From: Neurospora tetraspora
Lineage: Eukaryota; Ascomycota; Sordariomycetes; Sordariales; Sordariaceae
Length of the DNA: 64,000 bases
Reading direction: 5' to 3'
Assembly (NCBI RefSeq): GCF_033439725.1
Contig: NW_026944385.1
Location: 372,001-436,000, forward strand
The translations under genes and the position numbers were made by a program. The notes beneath the pieces are model-generated. The model saw only the letters and a program-made list of their open reading frames with translations, made no database searches and was not told the DNA's origin. Below are positions 10,433 to 22,545 of the stretch, piece by piece; position 1 is the first letter of the stretch; every line of letters starts with the position of its first letter.

Positions 10433-12094
10433 CGGACTAAAATAAATAGCGTTTTAAATTTCTAATCGAATCCCTCCCTCCTATCTTTAATAGGTAATTA
10501 AAAATATTAACGAATATTCGTACGACTAGGCGGTTTAGAAACACCCTCCATCTTATTTACCCTCCTAATTAGTTTTTAAATAAGTATATCCCTAAAGAGA
10601 TCTTTAAATTAGCTATTAACTATATCCTTAAATATAGTATTAATCCGGTCGAACTAAACTCTCTATTCGACGAGGCTTTTAATTAAATGGAAAATTAAGA
10701 CGACCTATTTAATAACGACGAAGACGAAAGTAAATCTATTTTAAATTAACCCGAGTCCGAATATTCCGGCTACGAGTCTAACGAATAGTAGTAGAAAAAA
10801 TAAAGGTTCCGAAAATTCGTCTACCCCTAAGCCTACTATTACTATTAGTAGTAGTAGAAGCGCTTACTAAGGTAATAATTGTTACGAAGAAACTATTCGA
10901 TTATTTAATGAAGGTAGATATTTCCTTTATAAAGAGAAGGGTTATATTAAGTATAATTATTCCGAAAAAGAATGTTTCGATTACGAATATTATAATCACG
11001 TTATAATTATTATTAATCGTTATTTAACTTACGAAGGCGAATAATAGTAAATAATTCCTATAGTTGTAATTGCGCCCGCCGTTAACAAATAGGGAAATTA
11101 ATTACCTTAAATTAATTAAATTCCTTCCTAGGGGAAGTATCAGTTATAGAACTATTGAAAATAGATAAATATAGGAAAGAAAGATTTAATTTAATTCACT
11201 TTTTAGGAGGGGATCCTTTATTTATATAATATAGTTTAGTTAATAATAGAATATTTTAATGTATCTCTAATGCTTTAATCGATATAGGAGTAAACGGCCA
11301 TTTATTTATCAATACTACGTTCGTAAATAAATTTAAGCGCCGTTTATTAGTAGAATTTACGAATAATTTCTTAGTTTGAGGAATTAGCAATTACTAAAGA
11401 AAACCGAATTAGGGTATTAAAGAAGTCGTTAAAGCCGCTTTAAAAATTTAGAACCGAATTACCCCGCCCGATTATTTTATTATAATTAATATAGCGTACG
11501 ACCTTATTATTAACCGTAAGTAGCTTAACCTTTATAATATTTAGGTAGATTACGCGAACCGACGCCTATTCTTTCTTTTAGAATAAAAATTAAATTTAAA
11601 TTAGTTAAAATATTTCGAAGTTTAAAACGTCTCTCTAAACGCAATTAACCCTATTTATTAGAAGGATATTAAACTCTATCATTCCTTAATAGCCCGAAAA
11701 GATAAACAACGCACTAACAGTAAAAATAATAGAAAATCGGTTCCCCAACTTACGAATAATTATACTTTCTCCGAACTTATACCCGCGGACTAACCCTTCC
11801 CCAACTATTATAAAAAAAAATTAACTTCGAGGCTCGCAATCAATATCGCCGAAAAGTCCGCTAATATTAAAAAGATATTAAGAAATAAATTTTAGAATTG
11901 GAAACTACTATTAAAGTGGAATAAAGCCCGAAAACAATTCCTATTACACTAACTAATTTTAAATATATTTACAATAAGAATATTAGACAATTCGGTTACG
12001 CTAAACTTCGTTATTTACTCTAGAACCCTATTAAGATTCTTAAGAAGTTTAACCCGTTAAATAGAATGGAACGTAATTTAGTTAACCTTATTTA

Positions 12095-12348
12095 TATAAC
12101 GGCTGGCACCACCAGTCGTTATGGATTCCATTCACGGGTGGCTTTCATTCACGGGTTTGGTTCAGATGGTTCAGGTTCTAGGCTTGGCCTAGCTCCCTCC
12201 CAGAGTTCAAGGTATAAAACCCAGTCCTTCCCATCTAGCCTTCCCTTTTGAGGTTTCCTTCTTTCCTCAACTTCTTATCTTTAGTCCAAATTAACCATTA
12301 GGGTAGTACAATCCTTATACCTGTACCCATCCCTAACTACGCATAACA
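12095..12348 (+). repeat. Left LTR of the nested short element
   Basis: 254 bp, TATAACGG to GCATAACA, matching 14066-14320 with mainly transition differences. Confidence 0.9.
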
Positions 12349-14065
12349 TTATAAGAAATTCCTTCCTTCGGGTCGTATAATACTCTTCTTCACCAATATC
12401 GACAATGATAACGATCTAAAGTCTTAAGAACGACCCAATTGGCCTACGCAGCTTTACCTATACTAGCCCCTAGCAAAGATCATTCGTACCGAAAGCAGCC
12501 TTATTTCTACTATATCTCCCTAATTTTATTATATAACGGAATAGGCGTATTTTAATAACGTTATTACAACGGCTCCGCATACTTAGCCAATTTAGCCAAC
12601 GATTTCATTCATTCAATTCCAACACCTATAACTAAAAGCGCCTTTTTTAAAGTTAAATCCAATTATCTAAACGTCTATAAGCGGTAATAGAATCCTAAAA
12701 ATTACAAAACGGGCTATTTTATATCTTACAACTAAATTTAAACCGGTATATAGATATTAAAATATTTACTAAATTCTTTAGCGGGCGCCTATAGCGGGCA
12801 AAATAACGTTCTTTACTATTTATTTATTATTATTAATAATATTATAATTTTAAACCACTTAATCAGTTCGCCTATATATTACAAGGTACCCTCCCTATTA
12901 CTATTTACTTAGGGTGTAAAGCCTCAAAATATCTATTCACTTAGAGCTGGCAAATTACCTTTATTTATAACGAATAAAGCCACTACTCTAAAAACTATTC
13001 ACTTAGTATTAATAGAGCTTCAACCCTTTATTTAATTCTTTAAACTTTAAACTAATTTGCTACTTTTATTAAAATATATTACCAACTTTATTCTCCGTCC
13101 GGTCTTTATAATAAAAAGTAACATATTTATCCGTTATTCAATTATAAGCGTAACGCTTTTTCGCTGCTATCTTTTCTTTTATTAATTTTCACTTCGTTAT
13201 TCCCAAATTACCGGATCTTTAAATTTTAAATTAAACTGCATCCCAAAGATGTAAATCAATTTATTAGGCCATATTACCAAACTTATAGTAGTAAAGCCGT
13301 ATTATTAATATATAATTTACTTATTTAGTATCTCTCTTTGATAACCTTCCTATTATTTCAAACCTTCTTTTAATTACCTTTTTATAATCATTCAAACTAA
13401 TTTTAAATATAACTTTTCCTTACCTCTTTTTTTACTTCTTTCAACTCTTTTACTCTCTCTATTACTTTAGAAATTAATAATTTCTCTTTTTTTATTCGCT
13501 AATATAATATATCCAATATTAAAGTACTAGAAGTCTCCAATAAAATAAATTACATTACTCGCTATCTAAATTCAATATTAAATAGTATCTCAAATGTATA
13601 ATAAAACCGTATAGTTATAAAGGTCTTTATCTTTTTATTTTCAACATCTTTGTTTTTTTTTAATATCTTTCTTTTTTATTTTAATATCGTTCTATCTCTC
13701 TCAATATTACTTTCTATAGCTAAGTAACGGCGGTTATAGTTCCCCCGGCTATTCAAAGTTCTTATTAAATTTTAATAATTAAGATCACTAAGTATTTTAG
13801 CTGTAGAAAGATAGATAGGTATATTAATTATCGGAGTTAAGTAGAGGATTAAGGAGGATAATATTATTATTAATATTATTCAATATAGGGGTTTAAAAGG
13901 TAGATTAGGTCTTTAGGAATTAAAATATACTTTTAACGGAGCCTTAATTCTAGGACCTAGGTCTTAGGAGCGAATTAAACTCAATAGAATATACTTTCCT
14001 ATTATTATATATATTATTAGATATTAGACGCTTCCGGGATAGAAGCTTATTACGTAGGGGGGGAA

Positions 14066-14320
14066 TATAACGGCTGGCACTACCAGTCGTTATGGATTCT
14101 ATTTACGGGTGGTTTCCATTTACGGGTTTGGTTTAGATAGTTCAGGTTCTAGGCTTGGCCTAGCTCCCTCCCAGAGTTCAAGGTATAAAACCCAGTCCTT
14201 CCCATCTAGCCTTCCCTTTTGGGGTTTCTTTCTTTCCTTAATTTCTTATCTTTAGTCCAAGTTAGCATTTAGTGTAGTACAGTCCTTGCACCCGTACCCA
14301 TCCCTGGCCACGCGTAACAA
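14066..14320 (+). repeat. Right LTR of the nested short element
   Basis: 255 bp, TATAACGG to GCGTAACA. Its 5' part carries more C-to-T changes than the left copy. Confidence 0.9.
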
Positions 14321-14325
14321 TTTAC

Positions 14326-17300
14326 TTTATAGTATTATTTTTAAAATTTAAATTATAATTTAAGCAGCCCTAATATTAAGTACGATTTCTAATTAAGAAT
14401 AAATAGGGTTCCGATACTTAAAGCATTTACTAATTAAAGCGCAACGGTATGGATTAGTATAAGTATTACCCTACTTAAATATACGTCTTCGATAGCGAAA
14501 TATTTATACGTTCAATTAAAAAAGAAAATTAGACTACCTACTCGACTAGTATTTTCGAAATCGACCGGTGTATTTAATAGAAACGTATAGAGGACGATCC
14601 CACTTAGGAAATACTACTTCGTAACGAAAAGGAACTCTATAACGAAGTTTTAAAGACAGTTCCTACGGAATATTACAATTACATCGACGTTTTTAATAAA
14701 TACAATTCAAATACGTTGCCCGACTATCGATTATATAATTATAAAATCGAATTCGAGGAAGGGTATAGGCCGGAGAAACTAAGTTATAGCCTACTATATA
14801 ACATATTACTAAACGAATTAAAAGCCGTTCGAAAATATATATTCGAAAACCTATTAAAGGGATCTATCGAAGTAAACTCTTTACTATAGGCCGTACCCGT
14901 CTTATTCGTTAAGAAAGTTAACGGTAGCCTCCGTTTCTACGTAGACTATTAAAAGTTTAATACAATTACCAAAGAGGACCGATATTTACTACTTTTAATA
15001 GAAGAGATATTAGTTAAGGTTATTAAGGTTTAATAGTTTACTAAAATCGATATTCATTAAGCTTTCTATTATATTTATATAAAATTAAAAAACGAAGAGT
15101 TAATTACCTTCCGTACGGGTATAGGAATATTTAAATATAAAGTATTACCATTCAGTCTAATTAATAGTTTCGCTAATTTTTAAAGCTTTATTAATTTAAT
15201 CTTAGGTGAATATTTAGGGGATTTATATACGGCTTGTATTAAAAAGGCCTTTCGGAAATTAAAAGAGGCCGGGTTATAAATAGACCTTAAGAAATACGAA
15301 TTCCATATTACGAAAATTAAATTCCTAGGCTTTATTATAGGTAAAAATAGTATTTTTATAGATTTAGAAAAAGTAGAAGTTATTAAGGAATAAATTATAC
15401 CTACTAACTTTCAAAATATATAATTATTCCTAGGCTTCTATAATTTCTATTATAAATTTATTAACAATTATAGCCGTATAGCGCGCCTACTTATAAATTT
15501 AATACAGAAGGAGGAAGCTTTTATATAGATAAATAAATATTAGGAAGCTTTTGAAGAGTTTAATGCAAGGGCACAGTATGGAAGGGTCGAAGGCTAAGCT
15601 AAGATTCCATCTATGACAGAAGATTTCAGATGGGGAGAAGAAAAGAGGAGGAGAACTAGATACAAGCGTGCAAACCCAAATAAATACCCTGGTCGCACAA
15701 GCGATAGCGGGACTCACATGTGGGTCGCTGACTGCCAGCGCTGTCACATTTAAGAGATTATTAGTCGAAGCGTTTCTCCTCTGTTATTTTAATTATAATA
15801 CCGATATAAGGGTTAAAATAGATGCTAACGATAGGGTATTAGCTGGGGTACTATTATAATTATAGAAAGATATGGGAGAATGGCACCCTATTACTTATTC
15901 TTCCAAAATAATATAAAACGCCGAATATGATTACTTAACTTACAATAAGGAACTTTTCGCCGTTATCCGAACTCTATAGATATAGCGTCTAGAATTAGTA
16001 GGTCTAAGGTAAAATAAACCCTTTACAATTATTATAGATTATTAAGCCTTAGAATATTTTAATACGAAGCGATTCCTCAATTTTCAGCAAATTGAGTAGG
16101 CCGAATTCCTATCCTAATACTATTTCGAAATTATATATAAACTTAAAATAAAGAACGTAACCGCTAATACGCTATTATATAAATTAAAGGATTTTCAAAT
16201 TTAGAAAAATAAGAAGGATATATACTATATACTATAGATATTTAAGTCCGTAAAGGAAGGAGGAGTGGAGGTTTTAATTATTACTTTTATTTTAACCACG
16301 TAAGGAACCCTGGAGGAATCCGTACTATTTATAATATTAAATATAAAAGGAATAGAATTAAATTTAATTGAATTAAAAGCGTATGAATTAATAGATGTAA
16401 TTATAAGGGCTAATTAGGAGAACGAATCTTTAACGGAATATTACGTTCGAACTTACAATTCGGATCCTAATTTCGTTATAATAATTGACGGCCTCCTAAT
16501 TTACTAAAATTGCCTTATAGTCTCCGATACGGATTATTTTCGTACCTATATTATCGACGAAGTTTATTCGATACTAATTACCGCTTACCAGGGCAAAAAT
16601 AAAATACAGAAAGTCTTAATACTCTATTACTAATAATTGAATATAGCGGAGAATATTAATCGCTTTATTAAGAATTATATAGTCTATAAGATAAGTAAAG
16701 TGCCTAGAGATAAGACCCCGGGCAAATTGTACCCGATCCCCCTTCCTGATAAAAAATAGATATTTATTATTATAAATATTAAAAAAATATTAAAGGATAA
16801 ATATAATTTTATTGATGTATTCGTAATAATTAATCAATTATTAAAATTATTATAGGTTATACCCTGTACGGATAAGGTAATAGCTTAAAACGCCGTCCGG
16901 ATATATTACGAAGGATTATACTGAATCTATAGTATATTAAAGGAAGTAATTTCGGATTATAATTTATAATTTACGTCAGTATTTACTAATAAAATATTAA
17001 AATTAATTAAAATTAAATAGATATTAGTTACTTCAAAGTATAGCTAGACTGCGGACTAAGTAAAGGTAATAAATGTTTATATCGATTAATATTTTCGACT
17101 ATTTATTAATTACTATTAAAATAATTAATTTAAAACTATTTTAATTTTAGATGTAATATAAAATAGCCTTCTTGAAGATAGTATAAGTTTATTACCGTAC
17201 AAAATTATATTTAAATATAAAATAAGAATATCTTTCGATTAGGAAGCTTGTATTTAGGATTTTAATTTATTATGGATTAAATAATTAATTAAGGAGCAAA

Positions 17301-18034
17301 TTTACGAATATACCCGGCGTATATAGTGGTATATCGAATACGCTAAGGACCTAATATTCAAGGTATAAGAATAATAAGCGGCGTAAATTAATAAGAAACT
17401 GAGGGACTTAAATTTCGAATTAGGAAATAAAGTAATTATCATTAAACGGTTATAATTTACGACGATATAACCTAGTAATAAGTTTGATTTCCCCAATACC
17501 TGCAATTATTATAAAATTATCGAGAAATTAGGGTATTTTTACCGTTTAAAATTATTAAAGAGTTGGAAGGGTACTAATATATTTTCTATTAACTAGTTAC
17601 GGAAGTACGATAATAACCCGCTCCCCGGATAGGTATTTAAATACCCCGGCCCGGTTAATACGGACGAGGACGAAGATTCTGAATAGGAAGTTAATAAAAT
17701 TACGGTGTTTAAAGTTGCTAATAGGAAATTCTTTTACTAGGTAAATTAGTAAAATTAGGACCCTAACCCGGAGTAGTATCCTACTTCGGATTTTAAATAT
17801 ATATTAAAGGCTCTTTAAGATTTTTACGAAGCTAACCTAGAAGCTCCGAGCCCGCCTAAGCGGTTAATATATTGGTTGAACGAGGATTGGAAGGAATATA
17901 ACGATAATGAATTGTTTAAGTTAAAAGGACTACGGCGTTTACAGAGGATTATAAACAAATGAGGGATTATTACGAATATTAATAAGGTTTATTTAATAAG
18001 ACTCGCGGACGAATTTTTTATATAGGGGGGGTAA
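14326..18034 (+). pseudogene. Chromovirus RT-RNase H-integrase-chromodomain region, RIP-degraded
   Basis: Reverse transcriptase motifs are readable at about 14680-15500 (for example a VPVLFVKK-type block at 14894-14917, then an RFYVDY-type block). The stretch that should carry the catalytic YxDD box is missing between about 15210 and 15240. RNase H follows (KIDANDRVLAGVLL at about 15815-15857), interrupted by a solo LTR at 15564-15748. An integrase segment with GKLYPIPLPD lies at about 16723-16755, and a C-terminal chromodomain at about 17690-17800 in which several Trp codons are now TAG. The last readable coding ends near 17960. Confidence 0.85.
15564..15748 (-). repeat. Reverse-oriented solo LTR of the chromovirus family, half length
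   Basis: 185 bp, TGCAAGGGC to GCTGTCACA, flanked by perfect TTTAA repeats (15559-15563 and 15749-15753). On the minus strand it aligns to both ends of the 370-bp LTR but lacks about half of the middle. It shows almost no RIP although the surrounding coding sequence is saturated with it. Confidence 0.88.
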
Positions 18035-18313
18035 TATAATAGCGCTAGCGGATTAGGTTTGGGTGCCGTATACGAAGTAGCTATTAGAATAAGGTATATA
18101 GAGGTTTCTAGGTATAATATATATTAGGGGATATATTTTATTTAATTAGTTATATTAAGACTGAATGTAGGGTAGATCCTAGCACGTGCAGTAATTGTCC
18201 TATAGGTAAAGGGGATGCGAGTAAAGGGATTAGCTATTAGCGACCCGCATGTGGGTCCCGCTGTCGCTTGTATAACTAGGGTATTTATTCGGGTATGTAC
18301 GTATATATTTAAT
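18035..18313 (+). repeat. Right LTR of the chromovirus, first part
   Basis: 279 bp matching the start of 7833-8202. The first 150 bases are heavily RIP-mutated, the rest lightly. It is cut at TTAAT, where another LTR element is inserted; the LTR resumes at 20562. Confidence 0.92.
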
Positions 18314-18582
18314 TGTTATGGGGCTAGCGCCCGGTTAATATACTTAGTTGTTACTAAGCGTACTAAGCCGAGCTAAGGGTTATTATATAGCGCTAAGGCT
18401 AATACGAGCCCTCTAATTCGCCAAACCCATATATTTACTTAGCCCGTACAGTCTTAGCTCTAATTATACAAAACCTTCTTTCGACTACTCCTTTCTAGAG
18501 TAGTCCTTTTCCTCTCTATTAAATATAGTATTTTAACCTTACATGATTGTTCGTTATATAATGCTCTCGTAGACTCGTTATA
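18314..18582 (+). repeat. Left LTR of the nested gag-only element
   Basis: 269 bp, TGTTATGGGGCTAG to CTCGTTATA. It is more strongly RIP-mutated in its second half than the right copy. Confidence 0.9.
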
Positions 18583-20288
18583 TTATATTTAACCCTCTTT
18601 TTAAATACTACTATTATTAAACGTTTATAAGTACTACTAAAGAATTTCCCTACCGTTGCTTTCGTCCTTTAGCGATAACCTCCCTATTTATAATATTTTA
18701 ATAATAACAATTATTTTAAATCGCTTAGTCTACGAATTCCTAAGGACGCTAGCGATAATTTACTTCTTTAATTAAGTAGCTAATTTTCGAGATTCCGCCC
18801 TTAAAACTATTCCTTTCGATTCGCTATTATATAAACTAGTCCTCCCGTATTTCGAAAAAGTTTTAGGAAATAAAGAAGAGTTCAAAACCTAAATTTTAAG
18901 TATGCAGGTTAAATTTTATATAAATAGCCCCGCTATTAGCGATTTAGAAGCGTAATTCTATTATTTATTCGCTTAATTATCGCTCGCTATTAAAAACCCC
19001 TCGTTACATTTGCCGTTATACTTCGGTTTCCCTATAAATTTATCGATAAGTTTAGATTTATATACGGGGACCTCAATTTTATTAAGCGCGTTAGTTAGGA
19101 ACTATACCAGCTTAAATAGAGGTCTAAGGAATCAATAGCGGCCTTTATTACTCGCTTTAAGGAGGTATTATACTATGCCTAAACCGATTCGTAGCTAGAC
19201 ATTATTAAAATTAATTAAATTACTACTGTTTTAAATTCTAATTAGAAATAACGCTTCTCCGACCGAACCGACGTACTTAAGCAATATTCATTACTATTTA
19301 CGTATCTACGAAAACTTAATAACGATTCCTTTCTTTTAGCCTCCTCCTCTTTATCGAAGTAAGCCCCAATTAATAATAATACTAGTAATCCTATAAATAC
19401 CTCTATTAATAATATTTTAATAACCCCGTCGGAGATATCGCCGTCCCAAAAGTAAAAAAATAAATAAAAGAAGGAAGGTAAGTATACGAATTATAGGAAT
19501 AGTTTTTACTAATTCAAATAATATAAATAAAAGATAAGGATAAATAACGTTCGAATATGATTTAGTAAGGGTTTAGGTAGTTATAATAGCGATAACTATA
19601 AAGAAGAGGAATATTCGGATTAAATAAAATTTCATTAATAGCGACCTTAATAATATTAGGGGTAGAAGAGCGCTACTATATTTAAAAGGGAGGACTTCTA
19701 ATTAGTTTACTAAAGTATACTATTTATTAATTGAATAGATAAATTATACAATAATACCCTTGGCCGCCTAGCTATATTAATACTTATTTATAATATAACT
19801 AAGAGAGGGAATAGGTATTATATTTCGTAGGTATAAGAATTATTAAGGCTATTCCCTAGCGAAGCAATGAAAGGGTAGCTGACTATTAATAAGAGAAATA
19901 GAATGATACAGAATATTAAGTAATAACTTGGATTTTAATTATCTTTATTATAAATTACTAATATAATACAGTAAAAGAGGGCCCCGGAATTGGGTAAAGT
20001 TTACAAATATCCCTTAATTTAATTTTAATATTAGGTTATAATATAGTTCTATAAGGGTAGGCGATAAGTATATCGTTACCGATTCGGGTAGGAAGTAGGT
20101 AGTTATATAGCGTTTATTTGGGGGCTTAAATAAAGAAATTTTATCTTTTCTAGTATTATTAATTTTCCTTATTTAGATAGGTATTTAATTAGGTGTAATT
20201 ATACTAGAGTTTAGTCTTTTCTCGTATATTTAACTACGTTAATTTCTATACGTAGGACCGAATTCTCTAAGGGGGAACAGGGGGGTAA

Positions 20289-20556
20289 CATTATAGGGCT
20301 AGCGCCCGGTTAATATACTTAATTATTACTAAAGGTATTAAACCGAACTAGGGGTTATTATATAGCGTTAAAACTAATGCGAGCCCTCTGGTTCGCAAAA
20401 CCTATATATTTGCCTGGCCCGTACGGTCTTGGCTCTAGTTATACAAAACCTCTTTCGACTACTCCCTTCTAGAGCAATCCTTTTCCTCTCTATTAAATAT
20501 AGCATTTCAACCTTACACGACTGCTCGCTGTGCAATACTCTCGCAGACCCGTTACA
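20289..20556 (+). repeat. Right LTR of the nested gag-only element
   Basis: 268 bp ending CCCGTTACA. Near-normal GC in its second half. Confidence 0.9.
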
Positions 20557-20561
20557 TTAAT

Positions 20562-20652
20562 TCTCTTCCTCTTTTCTCCTCCTTACTTAAAATCTTCTAT
20601 CATAGACGGAATCTTAGCTTTGCCTTCGACTCTCCCATACTGTGCCCTTGCA
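20562..20652 (+). repeat. Right LTR of the chromovirus, second part
   Basis: 91 bp continuing exactly where 18313 stops, ending CCCTTGCA before ATATA. It is followed by short direct repeats of GGGAAGTATATAGAG. Confidence 0.92.
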
Positions 20653-20657
20653 ATATA

Positions 20658-21434
20658 TAGAAGGGAAGTATATAGAGGGGAAGTATATAGAGGGCATTGC
20701 ATACCTATAATAATATTATTTAAAATAATTTAAATGGTACTATTATAAAAGCATTTATAAATATGGTTAAAATAACTATAATACAATTAATTCCAACCCT
20801 AATTCCCTCTCTAACCCTGCAATCGATTCTAATTCCCTCGCCCTTACCCTTCTACCCCCTAATTCCCTCTCAATAACTAGTACCTTCCCTATCTCCTTAT
20901 CCCCAAATTTAATAACTATTAAATAATTAAATATAGCCGCCTTATAGCTATTTACTAACTTTTAACGGCTCTAACCAACTTAATTATAAAGTGCTAATTC
21001 TTATTAAATAGTTAATACCTTAATATTAAAATATTCCTCCCCCTTTTAACTAATAGTAGGGAGGCTTATAAGGATAGGTTATACTGCCGCTTCTAATACC
21101 TTTAGTATATTTATAAAGATATATAGGGGCTCCCTAATACCTTCCCTAATATTCTAGGTAATATTTATACGGCGGGTATTAAAATTAGGGTAGGCACGTA
21201 CACTTTAACAGCGGGCATTAATTTCGAAGTGAGCAGCAAATATAGTAAGTCTAGCGAATGTAGCATGTGCAGCTACAGAACCAGCAATTATACTAGCAAG
21301 AATTATATTAACCCCCTTAGTAATAAATAATTGATTGGATTGACGACTGTAAATAACTTTACGTAAAGATTAACGACGAAATGAGGACGTAAATATAATG
21401 CGCGGGTATTGAAATGGCGGTGTACGATGTGCTG
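20658..21434. other. Right arm of the MULE
   Basis: RIP-mutated sequence between the Ty3 insertion and the right TIR. It contains pyrimidine-rich CCCTAATTCCCTCT-like repeats on the plus strand. No coding signal. Confidence 0.5.
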
Positions 21435-21535
21435 GCGCTTCTGGCGGCTGGGCTGGGCGGCTGGGCTTACTCAGTATAAAAAAGTGGGTTGCACTCTACG
21501 AGGACCAAATCTGCACTCTATGACTACCGTTTTCG
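21435..21535. repeat. Right terminal inverted repeat of the MULE
   Basis: 101 bp, inverted match to 3978-4078 and the less mutated copy. It is followed directly by the target duplication ATCGTTTGA. Confidence 0.93.
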
Positions 21536-22545
21536 ATCGTTTGATATCCGAATAGTGATTCCGGCCACCCAATCTGGTCTAACAAGGGCCGGATAACCCA
21601 GCCGTGCGTGGAACTAGACTGATTGCGGTTAGATCTGTCACACCTTAAAGAGACGTCGTGCTTACTGTGGAGTGCTTGCTCCGACCGATTCTCACTCGGG
21701 TTCTCGAAGATATCTCAAACCAAACAATCACAAACTGGAGTCCTGGTCCCATCTACGGCTTATACCTTTCCCTTCCTTCACATGAGCCCATCCACCATGG
21801 GCTGCGCAGTCTGCAACAACCTTCAACCGGATGAGGAGACCCCTTACCGAGTGAGTGGCTTTCGCATGGTCATCTCCCCGTTCCTCAATCATCAGTCACT
21901 GACTGACCTCCATGTCAAACCGTAGTACACATCCCCAGAAGCTCTCAGATCTTCATCCAAGAATGGCTGTCCTCACTGCTCCTTCATCCTTGACGCCTCC
22001 GTCCACCTGAGCCTCTCCAGTCCATCCAACTCCCATGGAGAACGCCCCATCTTCATCTCCCTCCAACCTTCCACGGACTCAACCATAATGTGGACTACCG
22101 TGAACGGAGAAACCAAGTACATCCAAATCTGCACCCCTCTTGGCCACCCACCCGCATGGCCAGGCATCCCTCGAGGCCTGGAGCTCTCTCCTTCGCCAAA
22201 CTCAGACGAAGCATTCGAGTTCATCAAATCCCAGCTCCAGGAATGCGATGCCAACCACCCCCAGTGCAAGATCCCCAACCCCAAGCCACCAACCCGCCTA
22301 ATAGACGTCAACCCCTCCGCCTGCTCCCCCGAATCTGTCCGCTTCGTGGAAACTTCTTCCCTCCCCCTAATTACCGAAGGCGAAATCCCCTACATAGCCC
22401 TCGGCTACTGCTGGGGCACTAGTAAGACCGTTACTACCGTGACGGCCAATTACCAAACCTATAAATAAGAAGGCTTTCTCGTCTCCTCCCTTCCTCAAAC
22501 CCTCTAAGACGCCATCGCCGTTACCCGCCGCCTTGATCAGCGATT

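Larger units (their letters stand above)
8203..12089 (+). pseudogene. Chromovirus gag-protease region, RIP-degraded
   Basis: A zinc-knuckle position is readable at 10919-10960 with exact CX2CX4HX4C spacing, but all four ligand codons are TAT (Tyr), each explained by TGT-to-TAT or CAT-to-TAT transitions. The aspartic protease site reads Asp-Ile-Gly at 11281-11289, one C-to-T step from Asp-Thr-Gly. The segment is interrupted by a solo LTR at 10213-10432 and perhaps another LTR-like island at 9676-9945. No frame is open for more than a few dozen codons. Confidence 0.75.
12095..14320 (+). mobile_element. Short LTR element nested in the chromovirus pol region
   Basis: Two LTRs (12095-12348 and 14066-14320) flank 1.7 kb without a readable coding region. 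Perfect ATTTA target duplications lie at 12090-12094 and 14321-14325. A G-run (14057-14063) before the right LTR is a polypurine tract. At 2.2 kb it is too short to be autonomous, so a non-autonomous or deleted LTR element is most likely. It separates the protease from the reverse transcriptase of the host element. Confidence 0.9.
18314..20556 (+). mobile_element. LTR element nested in the right LTR of the chromovirus
   Basis: LTRs 18314-18582 and 20289-20556 (about 268 bp) flank 1.7 kb. Perfect TTAAT target duplications lie at 18309-18313 and 20557-20561. A G-rich polypurine tract (20270-20286) precedes the right LTR. The internal part near 18950-19650 resembles a gag frame of a Ty3-type element with many stops, and no pol is seen, so it is deleted or non-autonomous. 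Confidence 0.9.
7833..20652 (+). mobile_element. Ty3/gypsy chromovirus, RIP-inactivated, with nested insertions
   Basis: Left LTR 7833-8202 is 370 bp. The right LTR is split as 18035-18313 plus 20562-20652, which also sums to 370 bp. Target duplications ATATA flank the whole (7828-7832 and 20653-20657). Removing the two internal LTR elements and two solo LTRs leaves about 7.9 kb, usual for a Ty3 element. The order gag with zinc knuckle, protease, RT, RNase H, integrase and C-terminal chromodomain identifies a chromovirus. A purine run (TATAGGGGGGG, near 18020-18030) lies before the right LTR as the polypurine tract. Every open frame is broken by RIP-type stops. Confidence 0.92.
3969..21544. 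mobile_element. Mutator-like (MULE) DNA transposon carrying nested retroelements
   Basis: TIRs of 101 bp (3978-4078 and 21435-21535) match at 95 of 101 positions without gaps and begin CGAAAACGGTAG. Immediately outside lie 9-bp direct repeats, ATCGTTTAA (3969-3977) and ATCGTTTGA (21536-21544), which differ by one RIP-type G-to-A. Long TIRs with a 9-bp target duplication are characteristic of the Mutator superfamily, and a decayed MULE-type transposase reads through the left arm. The shell without its nested Ty3 element (7833-20657) is about 4.7 kb, a normal size for an autonomous MULE. The element is dead: the coding region is full of TAA and TAG codons. Confidence 0.85.

Noticed and set aside
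10226-10465. Open frame within the chromovirus
   Set aside because: It lies in the solo LTR at 10213-10432, so it is non-coding LTR sequence.
12066-12251. Open frame at the left LTR of the nested element
   Set aside because: It falls inside an LTR; the same sequence occurs in the right LTR without a maintained frame.
3969-21544. Starship giant element or centromere
   Set aside because: No tyrosine recombinase captain is seen, and the long TIRs with a 9-bp duplication explain the borders as a MULE.
22088-22422. Overlapping second plus-strand open frame in the HET pseudogene
   Set aside because: Only the frame carrying the HET motifs shows protein-like sequence; the other is a shadow.
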